A stretch of DNA of 64,000 bases from Ignavibacteriales bacterium (GTDB lineage: Bacteria; Bacteroidota; Ignavibacteria; Ignavibacteriales; Melioribacteraceae): positions 372,001 through 436,000 of the forward strand of contig JAPLFG010000001.1 in the NCBI GenBank assembly GCA_026390795.1, read 5' to 3'. A program made the translations under genes and the position numbers. The notes beneath the pieces are model-generated. The model did not search any database. It was given only the letters and a program-made list of their open reading frames with translations, and was not told the DNA's origin. Below are positions 24,645-34,816 of this stretch, in pieces; within the stretch, counting starts at the first letter, position 1, and every line of letters starts with the position of its first letter.

Positions 24645-26300
24645 ATGGCACAAATCGGGACTCAATTAAATCAGAGCGAAACTTTTCTTCGAAGGGAAGA
24701 TTTTCATAAAAATCTTATTAGAAAGATAAACGCGGTTAGAGATACTATAAAACTCGGCGGAGGAAAAGTTGCAATCGATAAGCAGCATGAAAAAGGGAAA
24801 CTTACCGCACGTGAGCGTATTGAAAAATTAATAGATACCGGAACAACATTTTTTGAGCTGAATACTTTCGCGGCATTTGATATGTATAAGGAATACGGCG
24901 GCGCTCCAAGCAGCGGAACAATTTTCGGAATTGGAAAAATTCACGGAAAGAATTTTGTAATTGTAGCCAATGATGCAACTGTTAAAGCCGGTGCTTGGTT
25001 TCCAATTACAGCAAAGAAAAATTTACGTGCACAAGAAATCGCAATCGAAAACCGTTTGCCAATAATTTATCTCGTTGATAGTGCCGGAGTATTCCTCCCA
25101 CTTCAAGAAGATATTTTTCCAGATAAGGAACATTTTGGAAGAATCTTCCGCAACAATGCGATCATGTCCTCAATGGGAATTCCGCAGATTGCCGCAATTA
25201 TGGGTCCATGTGTTGCTGGAGGTGCCTATCTTCCAATTATGAGCGATGAGGCATTAATTGTAGAAGGTGAAGGATCTGTTTTTCTTGCCGGTTCTCATTT
25301 AGTTAAAGCCGCAATTGGTGAAGAAGTTGCAAACGAAATTCTCGGCGGCGCTCGTGTGCAATCCAATATTTCCGGTGTAACAGATTATATAATGAAAAAT
25401 GATGATGAATGTCTGTCTCAGATCAGAAGCCTGGTAAGTAAATATGGAGATAATGATAAAGCCGGTTTTAATCGCACAGATTCAGTTCCTCCAAAATTTG
25501 AGACTAAAGATATCTATGGTGTAATTGCAGAGGATGGTTCCAAACCGTACGACACTTACGAATTGCTCGCGCGGATAGTTGATAACTCAGAAATTGACGA
25601 ATATAAATCCGGTTTCGGAAAAAGTATAATTACAGCTTATGCCCGGATAGACGGATGGGCTGTTGGAATCGTTGCTAATCAACGTAGTGTCGTAAAAACA
25701 GAAAAAGGTGAAATGCAGATTGGCGGTGTGATCTATAGCGATAGTGCAGATAAAGCTACACGTTTTATTATGAACTGCAACCAGAAAAAAATTCCACTCG
25801 TTTTTCTGCAAGATGTAACCGGATTTATGGTTGGAAGCAAAGCTGAACATGGCGGAATAATTAAGGACGGCGCAAAAATGGTGAATGCCGTTGCTAATAC
25901 TGTTGTTCCAAAAATCACAATAATTATTGGGAATAGTTTTGGAGCCGGTAATTATGCGATGTGCGGAAAAGCTTACGATCCCCGTTTTATTTTTGCATTC
26001 CCAAATGCAAAAATTGCGGTTATGGGAGGTGCACAAGCTAGTTCAGTTCTTCTTGATATACGCCTGAAGCAAATGGAAAATACCGGTAAAGAATTTACAA
26101 AAGCACAGAAAGAAAAATTGCTAAATGAAATTATGCAATCTTATGAAGAAACAAGCAATCCGCTTCATGCAGCAGCCCGTTTATGGGTTGATGAAATAAT
26201 TGACCCTGCTCAAACACGCGAGTACATTTCATATTCTATAGAATGCGCTAATAATAATCCTAACATCCCCCGTTTTAATCCCGGCGTTATTCAAACATAA
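24645..26300 (+). CDS. Acyl-CoA carboxylase, carboxyltransferase beta subunit
   Basis: A 551-residue carboxyltransferase, of the length usual for methylcrotonyl- or propionyl-CoA carboxylase beta subunits. Visible features are GKLTARERIEKLIDTG, the oxyanion-type PCVAGGAYLP, the second-half QDVTGFMVGSKAEHGG, and GNSFGAGNYAMCGKAYDPRF. The biotin carboxylase and biotin carrier parts are not in the window. The residue pattern around GFMVG resembles MCC and related enzymes, so leucine degradation is an alternative to propionate use. Confidence 0.92.
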   Translation: MAQIGTQLNQSETFLRREDFHKNLIRKINAVRDTIKLGGGKVAIDKQHEKGKLTARERIEKLIDTGTTFFELNTFAAFDMYKEYGGAPSSGTIFGIGKIHGKNFVIVANDATVKAGAWFPITAKKNLRAQEIAIENRLPIIYLVDSAGVFLPLQEDIFPDKEHFGRIFRNNAIMSSMGIPQIAAIMGPCVAGGAYLPIMSDEALIVEGEGSVFLAGSHLVKAAIGEEVANEILGGARVQSNISGVTDYIMKNDDECLSQIRSLVSKYGDNDKAGFNRTDSVPPKFETKDIYGVIAEDGSKPYDTYELLARIVDNSEIDEYKSGFGKSIITAYARIDGWAVGIVANQRSVVKTEKGEMQIGGVIYSDSADKATRFIMNCNQKKIPLVFLQDVTGFMVGSKAEHGGIIKDGAKMVNAVANTVVPKITIIIGNSFGAGNYAMCGKAYDPRFIFAFPNAKIAVMGGAQASSVLLDIRLKQMENTGKEFTKAQKEKLLNEIMQSYEETSNPLHAAARLWVDEIIDPAQTREYISYSIECANNNPNIPRFNPGVIQT

Positions 26301-26303
26301 ATT

Positions 26304-26981
26304 TTGGTGAGCAAATTCATTCAAAATAAATCTGTGATCTTGCTATTACTCATGGTCATGATCAGTTCACCAATAAAAGCGCAGTCTGAATATGATAAAT
26401 CTTTCTACGGCGGGTTATTTTATTTAACAAGATATATTGCCTCAGACGAATTTAAGCAGTTCTCTAAATCTCACAATGATTTGGAATCTGTTGATTTTAT
26501 TTATGAAAAAGCGCTGAAGTTTTTTGACGGAGACAAATCTGAAACTTTTTTTTGTCTTACTTTTGTTTTTATTCCTTATAACAAAATTGAAATGAAACTT
26601 CCGCTAATCGGCACACATATTAGAATTCCACTTCCCTCTCCGCCGCAAAAAGTATTTAATGAAAAATTGAAGAATACTCCCAAGAAATTATTTTATGATT
26701 CCCCTAATAATGATTTTGGTGATAAAGACAAACTGGCTCACTTTTTTGCTAATGCATTCCTCAAATACGATGTAACCATTTTTAATTTGTCTGAATTTCT
26801 AGGTATCTTTGTCGAGTATTTCGAACAAGGATTTTTTCTTCAGGGCGGTTATGACAGACGGGATTTAATTGCGAATCATCTTGGTGAACTATTTTCCTTA
26901 ATGGTCCGGAACAATTCGGACGCAAAGCCGTCGGAAGCATTAAAGGTTTATCAACTACTTAATTTTAGAATCTACCCATGA
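26304..26981 (+). CDS. Secreted DUF2279-like hypothetical protein
   Basis: A 225-residue protein with a signal peptide (KSVILLLLMVMISSPIKA-Q). The C-terminal half contains DKDKLAHFFANAFL and GYDRRDLIANHLGELF. These resemble the conserved D-K-x-x-H and D-x-x-x-N-x-x-G motifs of small VanZ/DUF2279-type proteins, but the match is partial. Starts are TTG at 26304 or GTG at 26307. It overlaps the next gene by four bases, so it is co-translated with the NtrC-type regulator. Function is unknown. Confidence 0.6.
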   Translation: MVSKFIQNKSVILLLLMVMISSPIKAQSEYDKSFYGGLFYLTRYIASDEFKQFSKSHNDLESVDFIYEKALKFFDGDKSETFFCLTFVFIPYNKIEMKLPLIGTHIRIPLPSPPQKVFNEKLKNTPKKLFYDSPNNDFGDKDKLAHFFANAFLKYDVTIFNLSEFLGIFVEYFEQGFFLQGGYDRRDLIANHLGELFSLMVRNNSDAKPSEALKVYQLLNFRIYP

Positions 26982-28330
26982 AATCAATTTTAGTTATTGA
27001 CGACGAAAGAGAAATTTGTGAAAGCATTAAGATGATTCTGGAGTATGAAGATTATCTTGTCGATTACACAACCGATTCTTATAAAGGATTACAGAAGATC
27101 GAATTCGGAAATTATGATACTCTTCTTCTGGATATTCAAATGCCTGGCAAAAACGGTTTTGAAGTTCTAAACTGGCTTCATGAAAAAGAGATTGAACTGA
27201 AAGTTATTATGATTTCGGCGCATGCAAGCGTTGAGAATGCTGTTAAGTCTACTAAACTAGGCGCATTCGACTTTCTCGAAAAACCAATTGATCGCGACAA
27301 ACTATTAATAAGCGTACGGAATGCTGTCGATCAAACAAACCTTGTAAAAGAGAACAAGAAATTAAAAAGTGAACTCTCAGGTTCTGAGATAATAATAGGC
27401 AATAGTGAAGTGATACAAACCATTCACGAAACTATTTCAAGAGTTGCAAAGACAGATGCAAGAGTTCTAATCACCGGTGAAAATGGTACCGGAAAAGAAT
27501 TAGTGGCACAAGAGATTCATCGTTTGAGCGTCCGGGCTAATAAAGATTTAATTGAGGTTAATTGTGCCGCAATACACCATGAATTAATTGAGTCAGAATT
27601 GTTCGGACATGAGAAAGGTTCTTTCACTGGCGCGATAAAACAACATACAGGAAAATTCGAACAAGCAAACGGAGGGAATCTTTTTCTTGATGAAATCGGA
27701 GATATGAGCCTCCAGGCACAGGCAAAAGTTTTGCGGGCTATTGAAGAAGGTAAAATTGAACGAGTTGGTGGAAATTCCAAAATTGAAGTCGATGTTAGAA
27801 TTATTTCAGCGACAAATAAGGATTTACAGGAAGAAATTAAGAAAGGAAACTTTAGGGAAGATCTCTTTCATAGATTGAATGTAATTCCGATTCATGTTCC
27901 GCCTTTAAGAGAACGGAAAGATGATATTCCTCTATTGGTAGAGCACTTCTCTAAAATTATTTGTGAAAAAAATAAATTCTCACCTAAAAGGTATTCTGAT
28001 GCCGCATTAAAAGCACTTCAAACTCTTCAGTGGAAAGGAAATGTTCGCGAACTGCGAAATGTTGTTGAACGCATTGTTATAATGGTTCCTAAATCTGAGA
28101 TAAACGAGAAAGATGTATCAATCTTCACACAGAGTTCCAATTCAAACGTTGATGATCTTCTTAATATTTCGAACAGCTTCCAAGAATTCAAAGAAAAAGC
28201 GGAAAAAGCATTTATCATCAAACAACTTAATGCGAACGGTTGGAATATTAGTAAAACGGCCGATATACTTGGAATTCAACGAAGCCATCTTTATAATAAA
28301 TTAAAGAAATACGAAATAGAAAAGGAATAG
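26978..28330 (+). CDS. Sigma-54-dependent response regulator (NtrC family)
   Basis: A 450-residue three-domain regulator. The receiver domain has the acidic pair D8-D9, the phosphorylatable D52 (LLLDIQMPGKNG) and the lysine in FLEKP. The AAA+ domain has Walker A GENGTGKE, the sigma-54 loop GSFTGA (a common variant of GAFTGA), Walker B LFLDEIGDM, and the arginine-finger region. The C-terminus has a Fis-type helix-turn-helix (NGWNISKTADILGIQRSHLYNKLKKYEI). No partner histidine kinase is next to it. It activates sigma-54 promoters after phosphorylation; targets are unknown. Confidence 0.93.
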   Translation: MKSILVIDDEREICESIKMILEYEDYLVDYTTDSYKGLQKIEFGNYDTLLLDIQMPGKNGFEVLNWLHEKEIELKVIMISAHASVENAVKSTKLGAFDFLEKPIDRDKLLISVRNAVDQTNLVKENKKLKSELSGSEIIIGNSEVIQTIHETISRVAKTDARVLITGENGTGKELVAQEIHRLSVRANKDLIEVNCAAIHHELIESELFGHEKGSFTGAIKQHTGKFEQANGGNLFLDEIGDMSLQAQAKVLRAIEEGKIERVGGNSKIEVDVRIISATNKDLQEEIKKGNFREDLFHRLNVIPIHVPPLRERKDDIPLLVEHFSKIICEKNKFSPKRYSDAALKALQTLQWKGNVRELRNVVERIVIMVPKSEINEKDVSIFTQSSNSNVDDLLNISNSFQEFKEKAEKAFIIKQLNANGWNISKTADILGIQRSHLYNKLKKYEIEKE

Positions 28331-28332
28331 TT

Positions 28333-28716
28333 ATGGGAGAAATCACCGCAAAACGGGATCCCGCAAATGGCGGGACAATTTTTTCCAAGATTATACGAAA
28401 AGAGATTCCTGCACAAATTGTTTTTGAAAATGATCAAGTGCTGGCATTTAATGATATCAATCCTAAGGCACCCGTTCATGTTCTTATAATTCCTAAGATA
28501 ACGGAAATCGAGACCACCCGTGATATTGATCCGCAAAAGCATGCAGCCCTGCTCGGAGCATTATACGATGCAGCGAATAAAATTGCTAAAGAACTTGGAG
28601 TGAGTGAAACTGGATTCCGATTGGTTTTGAATTGCGGTCCGGATGCCGGGCAGGAAGTTTATCATCTTCACATGCATTTATTGGGCGGTCGAAAAATGAA
28701 CTGGCCACCAGGATAA
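28333..28716 (+). CDS. HIT-family (HinT-like) nucleotide hydrolase
   Basis: A 127-residue histidine-triad protein. It has the N-terminal TIFSKIIRKEIPAQIVFEND, the NPKAPVHVLIIPK segment, and the triad YHLHMHLLGGRKM. The C-terminus MNWPPG is characteristic of HinT-type phosphoramidases, which hydrolyse AMP-lysine and similar compounds. The first 15 residues are slightly longer than usual. The gene is followed by 72 bp of AATTGAGAATTT-type repeat sequence with no gene. Confidence 0.93.
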   Translation: MGEITAKRDPANGGTIFSKIIRKEIPAQIVFENDQVLAFNDINPKAPVHVLIIPKITEIETTRDIDPQKHAALLGALYDAANKIAKELGVSETGFRLVLNCGPDAGQEVYHLHMHLLGGRKMNWPPG

Positions 28717-28788
28717 ATTAATTGAGAATTTAGAATGGATAATTGCGAATAAGTCAACTTGGTTAGTAAGAATATTTCGATATAAAAA

Positions 28789-30063
28789 TTACTTCAAAGC
28801 TTTGTCGGAAATATCTTTTCTGTAATGCATACCATCAAAATTTATTTTTGAAATAGCATCGTAAGATATTCTTTTAGCTTCAATTAGGTCGTTCTTCTTT
28901 GTAAAGGATGAAACACTCAATACTCTTCCACCGTTCGTAATGATTTTTGTATTTACTTCTTTTGTAGCAGCATGATATACTTTTGCATTTGGAAAATCAT
29001 TTTCCAAACCGGTAATTATAAAACCCTTTTCGAATTTGTCGGGATAACCACCGGATGCGGCGACTACACAAACGGATGCTCCTCCATTATACCAAACTGA
29101 TTCTTTGTTAATTTTGCCGGAAGCGGCAGAGTACAGAAGTTCAACAAAATTTCCGTCAAGTAATGGAAGGATTACTTGAGTTTCCGGATCCCCAAAACGG
29201 CAATTAAATTCTACTACTTTAGGTCCCGAGTCTGTCATCATTAATCCGCAGTAAAGGCATCCTATAAAGGGAATTCCCTTTTCGCGTAATGCTCTAAGCG
29301 TCGGTTCGATTATTTTATTTGCAACATAATCGAGGTCATTCTTAGTTACGAAAGGAGTTGGAGCATACGCACCCATTCCGCCAGTATTTTTTCCTCTATC
29401 GCCATCATAAACCCTTTTATGATCCTGCGCAGCCGGTAAAAGTATAAAATTATTTCCATCAGTGATAGCAAAGATCGAGGCTTCATGCCCGGTCATAAAT
29501 TCTTCTATTACAATTTTATCACCGGCACTACCAAACGAGCAATTAATAAAACATTCTTTTAGTGCTTCTTTTGCATCTTCAAAAGTATCGGCAATCATAA
29601 CACCTTTACCGGCGGCGATACCATCTGCTTTAATTACTGCCGGATAAGTGCTTTTATTTAAATAATTTATGGCAATGTCATAATTATCTTTATCGAATAC
29701 TTCGAAAGACGCGGTTGGAATTTTTGCTTCCTTCATCAGATTTTTTGCGAATGATTTTTCCCCTTCAATCCGCGCAGCTTTCTTCGATGGTCCGAAAACT
29801 TTTATACCATCTTCTCGTAATTTATCAGCCAACCCATCAATTAAAGGTTTCTCCGGACCTATAATAACAAGATCAATTAAACACTCCAGACAAAACTTAC
29901 TTATCATTTCATGATCATCTTGGTCAATCTGAATATTTTCTCCAACATGCTGCGTTCCCGGATTTCCATGGATGATAAAAAGTTTTTCAGTCGAATTACA
30001 TTCAGCAATTTTTAACGCAAGGGCATGTTCCCTTCCACCGGAGCCAATTATCACAATTTTCAT
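28789..30063 (-). CDS. purD: Phosphoribosylamine-glycine ligase
   Basis: A 424-residue ATP-grasp enzyme of purine synthesis (second step). Marks are IGSGGREHALALKIA at the N-terminus, KADGIAAGKGVMIA, IEEFMTGHEASIFAITD, the central DHKRVYDGDRGKNTGGMGAYAP, and VVEFNCRFGDPETQVILPLL. It overlaps the glycosyltransferase gene by one base. Confidence 0.96.
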   Translation of the reverse strand: MKIVIIGSGGREHALALKIAECNSTEKLFIIHGNPGTQHVGENIQIDQDDHEMISKFCLECLIDLVIIGPEKPLIDGLADKLREDGIKVFGPSKKAARIEGEKSFAKNLMKEAKIPTASFEVFDKDNYDIAINYLNKSTYPAVIKADGIAAGKGVMIADTFEDAKEALKECFINCSFGSAGDKIVIEEFMTGHEASIFAITDGNNFILLPAAQDHKRVYDGDRGKNTGGMGAYAPTPFVTKNDLDYVANKIIEPTLRALREKGIPFIGCLYCGLMMTDSGPKVVEFNCRFGDPETQVILPLLDGNFVELLYSAASGKINKESVWYNGGASVCVVAASGGYPDKFEKGFIITGLENDFPNAKVYHAATKEVNTKIITNGGRVLSVSSFTKKNDLIEAKRISYDAISKINFDGMHYRKDISDKALK

Positions 30064-31346
30064 TATTCTGCCTTCAAATAAAATTGGAATGCTTTTGTCA
30101 ACTGCTGGGTCAATGTTATTCGATCATGCTTAGAAACAAATTCCTCGTTTGGAACCGGTAATATTTTTTTCTGAAATAGATCATGTATTTTAATTATAGT
30201 TTCTTTTATTTCTTTAATATCATCTGGAGCCGTAATAAATGAAGCGCCGTATTCTTGCATGGCAGACTTAGCAGTTCCTTCAACCACGCATCCAAGAATC
30301 GGTTTACGAGAACCAAAATATTCATAAAGTTTGCTAGTAGAGATAGTATCTGCGTTGTGAATTTTTCCAATCATCATCCACAATATATCGCTTGTTTTTA
30401 ATTTCTTAACCGTTTCATTATGTTCTAAATATCCATGATCTCTAACAAATTCATTTATACCAAGTTCTTTAATTAGTTTTTTGTTTTCATTGCGAAGATG
30501 TCCTATAAATTCCAATTCAATATTAGCTGCAATATCGGGTCTTTCTACAGAGAGTTCTTTAAATGCCTTCAAAAAATATTCAGGGGTTATATTTTCATAA
30601 AATATACCTGCATAAGTCAATTTCATTTTATGGGTGGAAGCAATTTTTTCTTTCGAAGGTTCAAAATCCGCCGGGTCAAATCCATGAGGAATTAACATCA
30701 CATCGTTAAAAGAAAGAAATGGATACGTTAATAAAATTTTTTCTTTGATCTTACGATTTATAGCAACAACTTTATCCGCAGTTCGTAATGCGTTGTACTC
30801 CATCTTCTTGTGTTTGTAACGGTGATAGGGCGAAGGATAAAAAGAGAAATGATTTCCGAACCACAAATCGCGGTAGTCTACAAATAGAGGGATCCCAAAT
30901 TCCTTTTTCAGTTTAGAAGCTGTTACAAATCCCGAATAAGGTGGAACTGAAACAAATATAATATCAAATTTTTCTTTCTGTAAAAGTTCTCTGGCTACTT
31001 TATAAGCTTTCTTTGACCAAGAATTTTTATTATCCGGGATAAAGAACGCTTTACTAATCCTCGAAAGAATTTTACGTATAAATTCTTTAGGCATACTCAC
31101 AGTATTATATTGTTTGCCAAGAATTGTATTAATATCAAAAGCTTCCGTTCGAATGATTTTAACGCCGGCTTCCTCAGCTTCTTTAAGCAAAGAAAAATCG
31201 TGTGCAAAATAGGCAACATTACCTGTAGTTATAACAGTCGGTTCCCAATTGTAACGGCTCATGTACTTTGTAAATTTCAGAGTCCGCTGAACCCCGCTTA
31301 AACCGAGTGGAGGATAATAATAAGCAATAACGAGTACTTTGAACAT
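30063..31346 (-). CDS. Glycosyltransferase family 4 (GT-B)
   Basis: A 427-residue GT-B glycosyltransferase. It begins with the typical VLVIAYYYPPLGLSGVQRTLKFTKYM. The C-terminal half has LTYAGIFYENITPEYFLKAF, the DHGYLEHNETVKKL strand and a weak EX7E-like region (SKLYEYFGSRKPILGCVVEG). The donor and acceptor sugars cannot be deduced. Its link to purD is only positional; there is no polysaccharide cluster around it. Confidence 0.85.
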   Translation of the reverse strand: MFKVLVIAYYYPPLGLSGVQRTLKFTKYMSRYNWEPTVITTGNVAYFAHDFSLLKEAEEAGVKIIRTEAFDINTILGKQYNTVSMPKEFIRKILSRISKAFFIPDNKNSWSKKAYKVARELLQKEKFDIIFVSVPPYSGFVTASKLKKEFGIPLFVDYRDLWFGNHFSFYPSPYHRYKHKKMEYNALRTADKVVAINRKIKEKILLTYPFLSFNDVMLIPHGFDPADFEPSKEKIASTHKMKLTYAGIFYENITPEYFLKAFKELSVERPDIAANIELEFIGHLRNENKKLIKELGINEFVRDHGYLEHNETVKKLKTSDILWMMIGKIHNADTISTSKLYEYFGSRKPILGCVVEGTAKSAMQEYGASFITAPDDIKEIKETIIKIHDLFQKKILPVPNEEFVSKHDRITLTQQLTKAFQFYLKAE

Positions 31347-31427
31347 AGAGTATAATTTATTTATGAGTAATTATTCTTTTAGACCGCTCAATTTTTAATC
31401 TCTTATAATCAATTTAAAGACGTTGAA

Positions 31428-32906
31428 TTAAATTTTCTTAGTCATCTGATAGTTCGGAGCTTCCTCGGTTATTAAAACATCATGCGGATGGCTTTCGCGC
31501 AATCCGGCATTTGATATTTTGACAAATTTGGATTTTGTTTTAAGATCCTTAATTGTTTTTGCGCCGCAATAACCCATTGCTGCGCGTAATCCACCAATGA
31601 ATTGATAAATTGTATCGGACAAAGATCCTTTAAATGGAACGCGTCCTTCTATGCCTTCCGGTACTAACTTCTTTATATCAGCTTCTATATCTTGGAAATA
31701 TCGGTCACTGCTTCCTTGTTTCATTGCGCCAAGTGAACCCATTCCCCTGTAAACTTTAAAACTTCTTCCTTCAAATAAAACTTTTTCACCAGGAGTTTCA
31801 TCAACACCTGCAAGCATACCGCCCATCATAACTGTATCGGCTCCGGCAGCAATTGCCTTTGCTACATCTCCGGTTTGTTTTACTCCGCCGTCGGAAATCA
31901 CTGGAATATTTTTCCCCTTTAATGCGTTAGCTACTTCGATAACTGCACTGATTTGTGGAACACCTACGCCTGCAATGATACGAGTAGTACAAATGGAACC
32001 GGCGCCGATTCCAACTTTAACTGCATTGACACCGCAAGCAACAAGTTCAAGAGCCGCTTCTTTAGTTACTATATTACCTGCTATTAACTGTGTATGTTTG
32101 AATTTTCTTCTAATCTCTTTAATCATTTTCAGTACACCTTCTGAATGACCATGCGCAGTATCCAGAACAATAACATCTACATTTGCAGCTACCAATGCTT
32201 CGACTCTTTTCAATGTATCGGAAGTAACACCGACACCGGCGCCAACTCTTAATCTTCCAAGTCCATCTTTACAAGCATGGGGGAAAGTTTTTTTCTTCAT
32301 AATATCTTTATAAGTAATCAATCCTTTAATAATTCCTTTTTTATCTACGACGGGCAGTTTTTCAATTCTATATTGATGTAGAATTTTTTCGGCTTCATGA
32401 AGTGTTGTTCCAAGAGGTGCGGTAATTAAATTTTCTTTTGTCATCAATTGACTTACAAGTTTACTTCCGGTTCTTTCAAATCTTAGATCTCGGTTTGTAA
32501 GAATCCCAACTAATTTACCTTTTTCATCAATTACTGGAATTCCCGATATATGATACTTTGACATCAGTTCTTCCGCATCTTTTATTGTTCTATCTGGAGT
32601 AAGAGTAATTGGGTTAACAATCATTCCGCTTTCGGAGCGTTTTACTTTATCCACTTCATCGGCTTGTTTATCTATTGACATATTTTTATGAATAATTCCA
32701 ATTCCGCCTTGAGCCGCCATAGCAATCGCCATTTGCGATTCTGTAACCGTATCCATAGCCGCAGAGATAAACGGAATGTTCAATTTAATATCTCTAGTTA
32801 AAAATGAAGTTATATCTGTCTGACGTGGAAGAACAGATGAACGTGCCGGAACAAGAAGAATATCATCAAAAGTTAATCCTTCTAAATAAATTTTATTTTG
32901 AGCCAT
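31428..32906 (-). CDS. guaB: Inosine-5'-monophosphate dehydrogenase
   Basis: A 492-residue IMPDH, which commits IMP to guanine nucleotides. It has the two CBS domains in the insertion (about residues 95-205), the cysteine loop [20 protein letters not shown], the IAGNIVTKE strand, [10 protein letters not shown] and the flap residues RYFQ. The end (THPH-type [15 protein letters not shown]) is normal. Confidence 0.97.
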   Translation of the reverse strand: MAQNKIYLEGLTFDDILLVPARSSVLPRQTDITSFLTRDIKLNIPFISAAMDTVTESQMAIAMAAQGGIGIIHKNMSIDKQADEVDKVKRSESGMIVNPITLTPDRTIKDAEELMSKYHISGIPVIDEKGKLVGILTNRDLRFERTGSKLVSQLMTKENLITAPLGTTLHEAEKILHQYRIEKLPVVDKKGIIKGLITYKDIMKKKTFPHACKDGLGRLRVGAGVGVTSDTLKRVEALVAANVDVIVLDTAHGHSEGVLKMIKEIRRKFKHTQLIAGNIVTKEAALELVACGVNAVKVGIGAGSICTTRIIAGVGVPQISAVIEVANALKGKNIPVISDGGVKQTGDVAKAIAAGADTVMMGGMLAGVDETPGEKVLFEGRSFKVYRGMGSLGAMKQGSSDRYFQDIEADIKKLVPEGIEGRVPFKGSLSDTIYQFIGGLRAAMGYCGAKTIKDLKTKSKFVKISNAGLRESHPHDVLITEEAPNYQMTKKI

Positions 32907-32926
32907 TTTAACCTCTCTTTATATAC

Positions 32927-32951
32927 AAAAAAGACCACAAAAAGTGGTCTC
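32927..32951 (-). terminator. Rho-independent terminator after the acyl-CoA dehydrogenase gene
   Basis: A 7-bp stem pairs AGACCAC (32932-32938) with GTGGTCT (32944-32950). On the minus strand it is followed by a T6 run. It ends transcription of the gene that stops at 32956, in the 49-bp gap before guaB, so guaB needs its own promoter nearby. Confidence 0.75.
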
Positions 32952-32955
32952 ACTT

Positions 32956-34125
32956 TTAATCAAACGCTGCAAACCCCGTTATATCTTCACCGATTATCAA
33001 CGTATGCATTTCATGAGTTCCCTCATATGTTTTAACGGATTCTAAATTTTGTGAATGCCTCATGATCGGATATTCATCTAAAATTCCGTTAGCGCCGTGA
33101 ATCTCACGCGCAATACGAGCGATCTCTAAAGCTTTCTCGCAATTATTTCGTTTGGCCATGGATACTTGTGTATGCTTAACTTGACCTTTATCTTTCAATT
33201 GACCTAATCGCAAATTTAGAAGTTGCGCTTTTGTTATTTCCGTAAGCATATAGACTAATTTTTCTTGCGTCATCTGATACGCTGCAATTGGTTTGCTGAA
33301 TTGAATGCGCGACTTTGCGTAATTTAACGCCGAGTCGTAACATGCCATCATTGAACCGACGACTCCCCATGCAATTCCATACCGGGCTTGATTTAAACAC
33401 ATCAATGGTGATTTCAATCCTTTACTGCCAGGTAAAATATTTTTCTCCGGAATAAAAACATCTTGAAATATTAGTTCTGAAGTTATAGAAGCTTTTAGAG
33501 AATGCTTTCCTTTCATTTCAGGTGCAGTAAAACCTATCGTTCCCTTCTCTATCAGAAATCCCCTCACTTCTCCATCTAACTTTCCCCAAACAACAGCAAC
33601 ATCTGCAATAGTTCCGTTTGTAATCCACATTTTAGCGCCGTTAATTTTGTAACCGCCGTCAACTTTCTCAGCACGTGTAATCATTCCACCGGGATTCGAT
33701 CCAAAATCCGGCTCTGTTAATCCAAAACAGCCGATCTTTTCTCCGCTTGCAAGCTGCGGCAGCCAGAAATCTTTTTGTTCTTCACTTCCGAATGTAAAGA
33801 TAGGATACATCACTAATGATGTTTGAACTGAAACAAAACTCCGAATGCCGCTATCGCCTCTTTCTAATTCCTGCATAACCAAGCCGTAAGAAACATTATT
33901 CATCTCAGCACAACCATACTTTTGCGGAAGAGTAATACCGAAAAGTCCAAGTTTGCCAAGTTCCTTAACTAGATGAAATGGAAATTTTGCTTCGCTGTAA
34001 TGTTTTTCGATTATTGGAATGACCCGGTCATCAACAAAATCACGTACGGAGTTGCGTACCATTATTTCATCTTCTTCTAGAAGTGTTTCTACATCGAAAT
34101 AATCAACTCCGGTAAACTTATTCAT
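32956..34125 (-). CDS. Glutaryl-CoA-dehydrogenase-like acyl-CoA dehydrogenase
   Basis: A 389-residue flavoprotein. The N-terminal TDYFD-like segment, CFGLTEPDFGSNPGGM at the FAD loop, and the C-terminal EIARIAREIHGANGILDEYPI with the glutamate in KTYEGTHEMHTLIIGEDITG match glutaryl-CoA dehydrogenase (lysine and tryptophan degradation). The family includes decarboxylating and non-decarboxylating members, and I cannot separate these by eye. Confidence 0.88.
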   Translation of the reverse strand: MNKFTGVDYFDVETLLEEDEIMVRNSVRDFVDDRVIPIIEKHYSEAKFPFHLVKELGKLGLFGITLPQKYGCAEMNNVSYGLVMQELERGDSGIRSFVSVQTSLVMYPIFTFGSEEQKDFWLPQLASGEKIGCFGLTEPDFGSNPGGMITRAEKVDGGYKINGAKMWITNGTIADVAVVWGKLDGEVRGFLIEKGTIGFTAPEMKGKHSLKASITSELIFQDVFIPEKNILPGSKGLKSPLMCLNQARYGIAWGVVGSMMACYDSALNYAKSRIQFSKPIAAYQMTQEKLVYMLTEITKAQLLNLRLGQLKDKGQVKHTQVSMAKRNNCEKALEIARIAREIHGANGILDEYPIMRHSQNLESVKTYEGTHEMHTLIIGEDITGFAAFD

Positions 34126-34186
34126 TAATTTCTTTTAAATTTGTATTCAAAAATAGTAAATGCTGAACAGAAAACAATATAGGCAA

Positions 34187-34813
34187 CTATTCGTTCTCAA
34201 GATTTAAGTCATTCAAGACTTTCATGATTAGTTCAGATTCAAAGCCACGTGAATTGAGAAACAAAAAGATTTTTGATTTCAATTTTGCTTTGTCTAAATC
34301 TTTCCTTTGAAGAAACAGGCATTTCCTTTTGGCTAATTCAAATGCTTGTTCGTAACTCAAATCAGAATCAACATTCAGCAGGATTTTATCAATTATCTTT
34401 CGGTCAATTCCCTTCTTGAAGAGTTCGGCTTTTAATTTATTAATGCCGATTTTCTTTTTAACCGACCGTTCCTCTAAATAGGCAACAGCAAATTGTTCAT
34501 CATCCAGTAATTTTTTTTCAGTCAGATCTGTTAATACTTTTTCAATAATAGCTTTCTGATATTTTTTTTTAACGAGTTTATTTCTTAATTCCAAAGTAGA
34601 ATGATGTCTTCTTCCAAGAAGTCGAAATGCTGTGTCTTTTATTTTCAAAAAGCTGCTTTCGGAAATTAACTGCTCAAAAAACTTTTCGTCTATCGTATCA
34701 TTTTTCCGGAGTCCATTATCAAGCACAGTCCGGTAATCGATTGTTACCGGCTCACTATCATCAAAAATAATTACGACATTATTTCCCTTCCTCTGAAGGG
34801 CAGTTATTATCAT
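34187..34813 (-). CDS. recX: Regulatory protein RecX
   Basis: A 208-residue RecX, which caps and modulates RecA filaments. The three-helix repeats are visible: AFRLLGRRHHSTLELRNKL, LDDEQFAVAYLEERSVKKKIGINKLKAEL and SDLSYEQAFELAKRKCLFLQ. The gene follows recA with a 3-bp gap, in the classical recA-recX order. Confidence 0.92.
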   Translation of the reverse strand: MIITALQRKGNNVVIIFDDSEPVTIDYRTVLDNGLRKNDTIDEKFFEQLISESSFLKIKDTAFRLLGRRHHSTLELRNKLVKKKYQKAIIEKVLTDLTEKKLLDDEQFAVAYLEERSVKKKIGINKLKAELFKKGIDRKIIDKILLNVDSDLSYEQAFELAKRKCLFLQRKDLDKAKLKSKIFLFLNSRGFESELIMKVLNDLNLENE

Positions 34814-34816
34814 CTA

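Noticed and set aside
25587-26036. A minus-strand 149-residue frame inside the carboxylase gene
   Set aside because: It is antisense to a well-conserved coding region and shows no family features.
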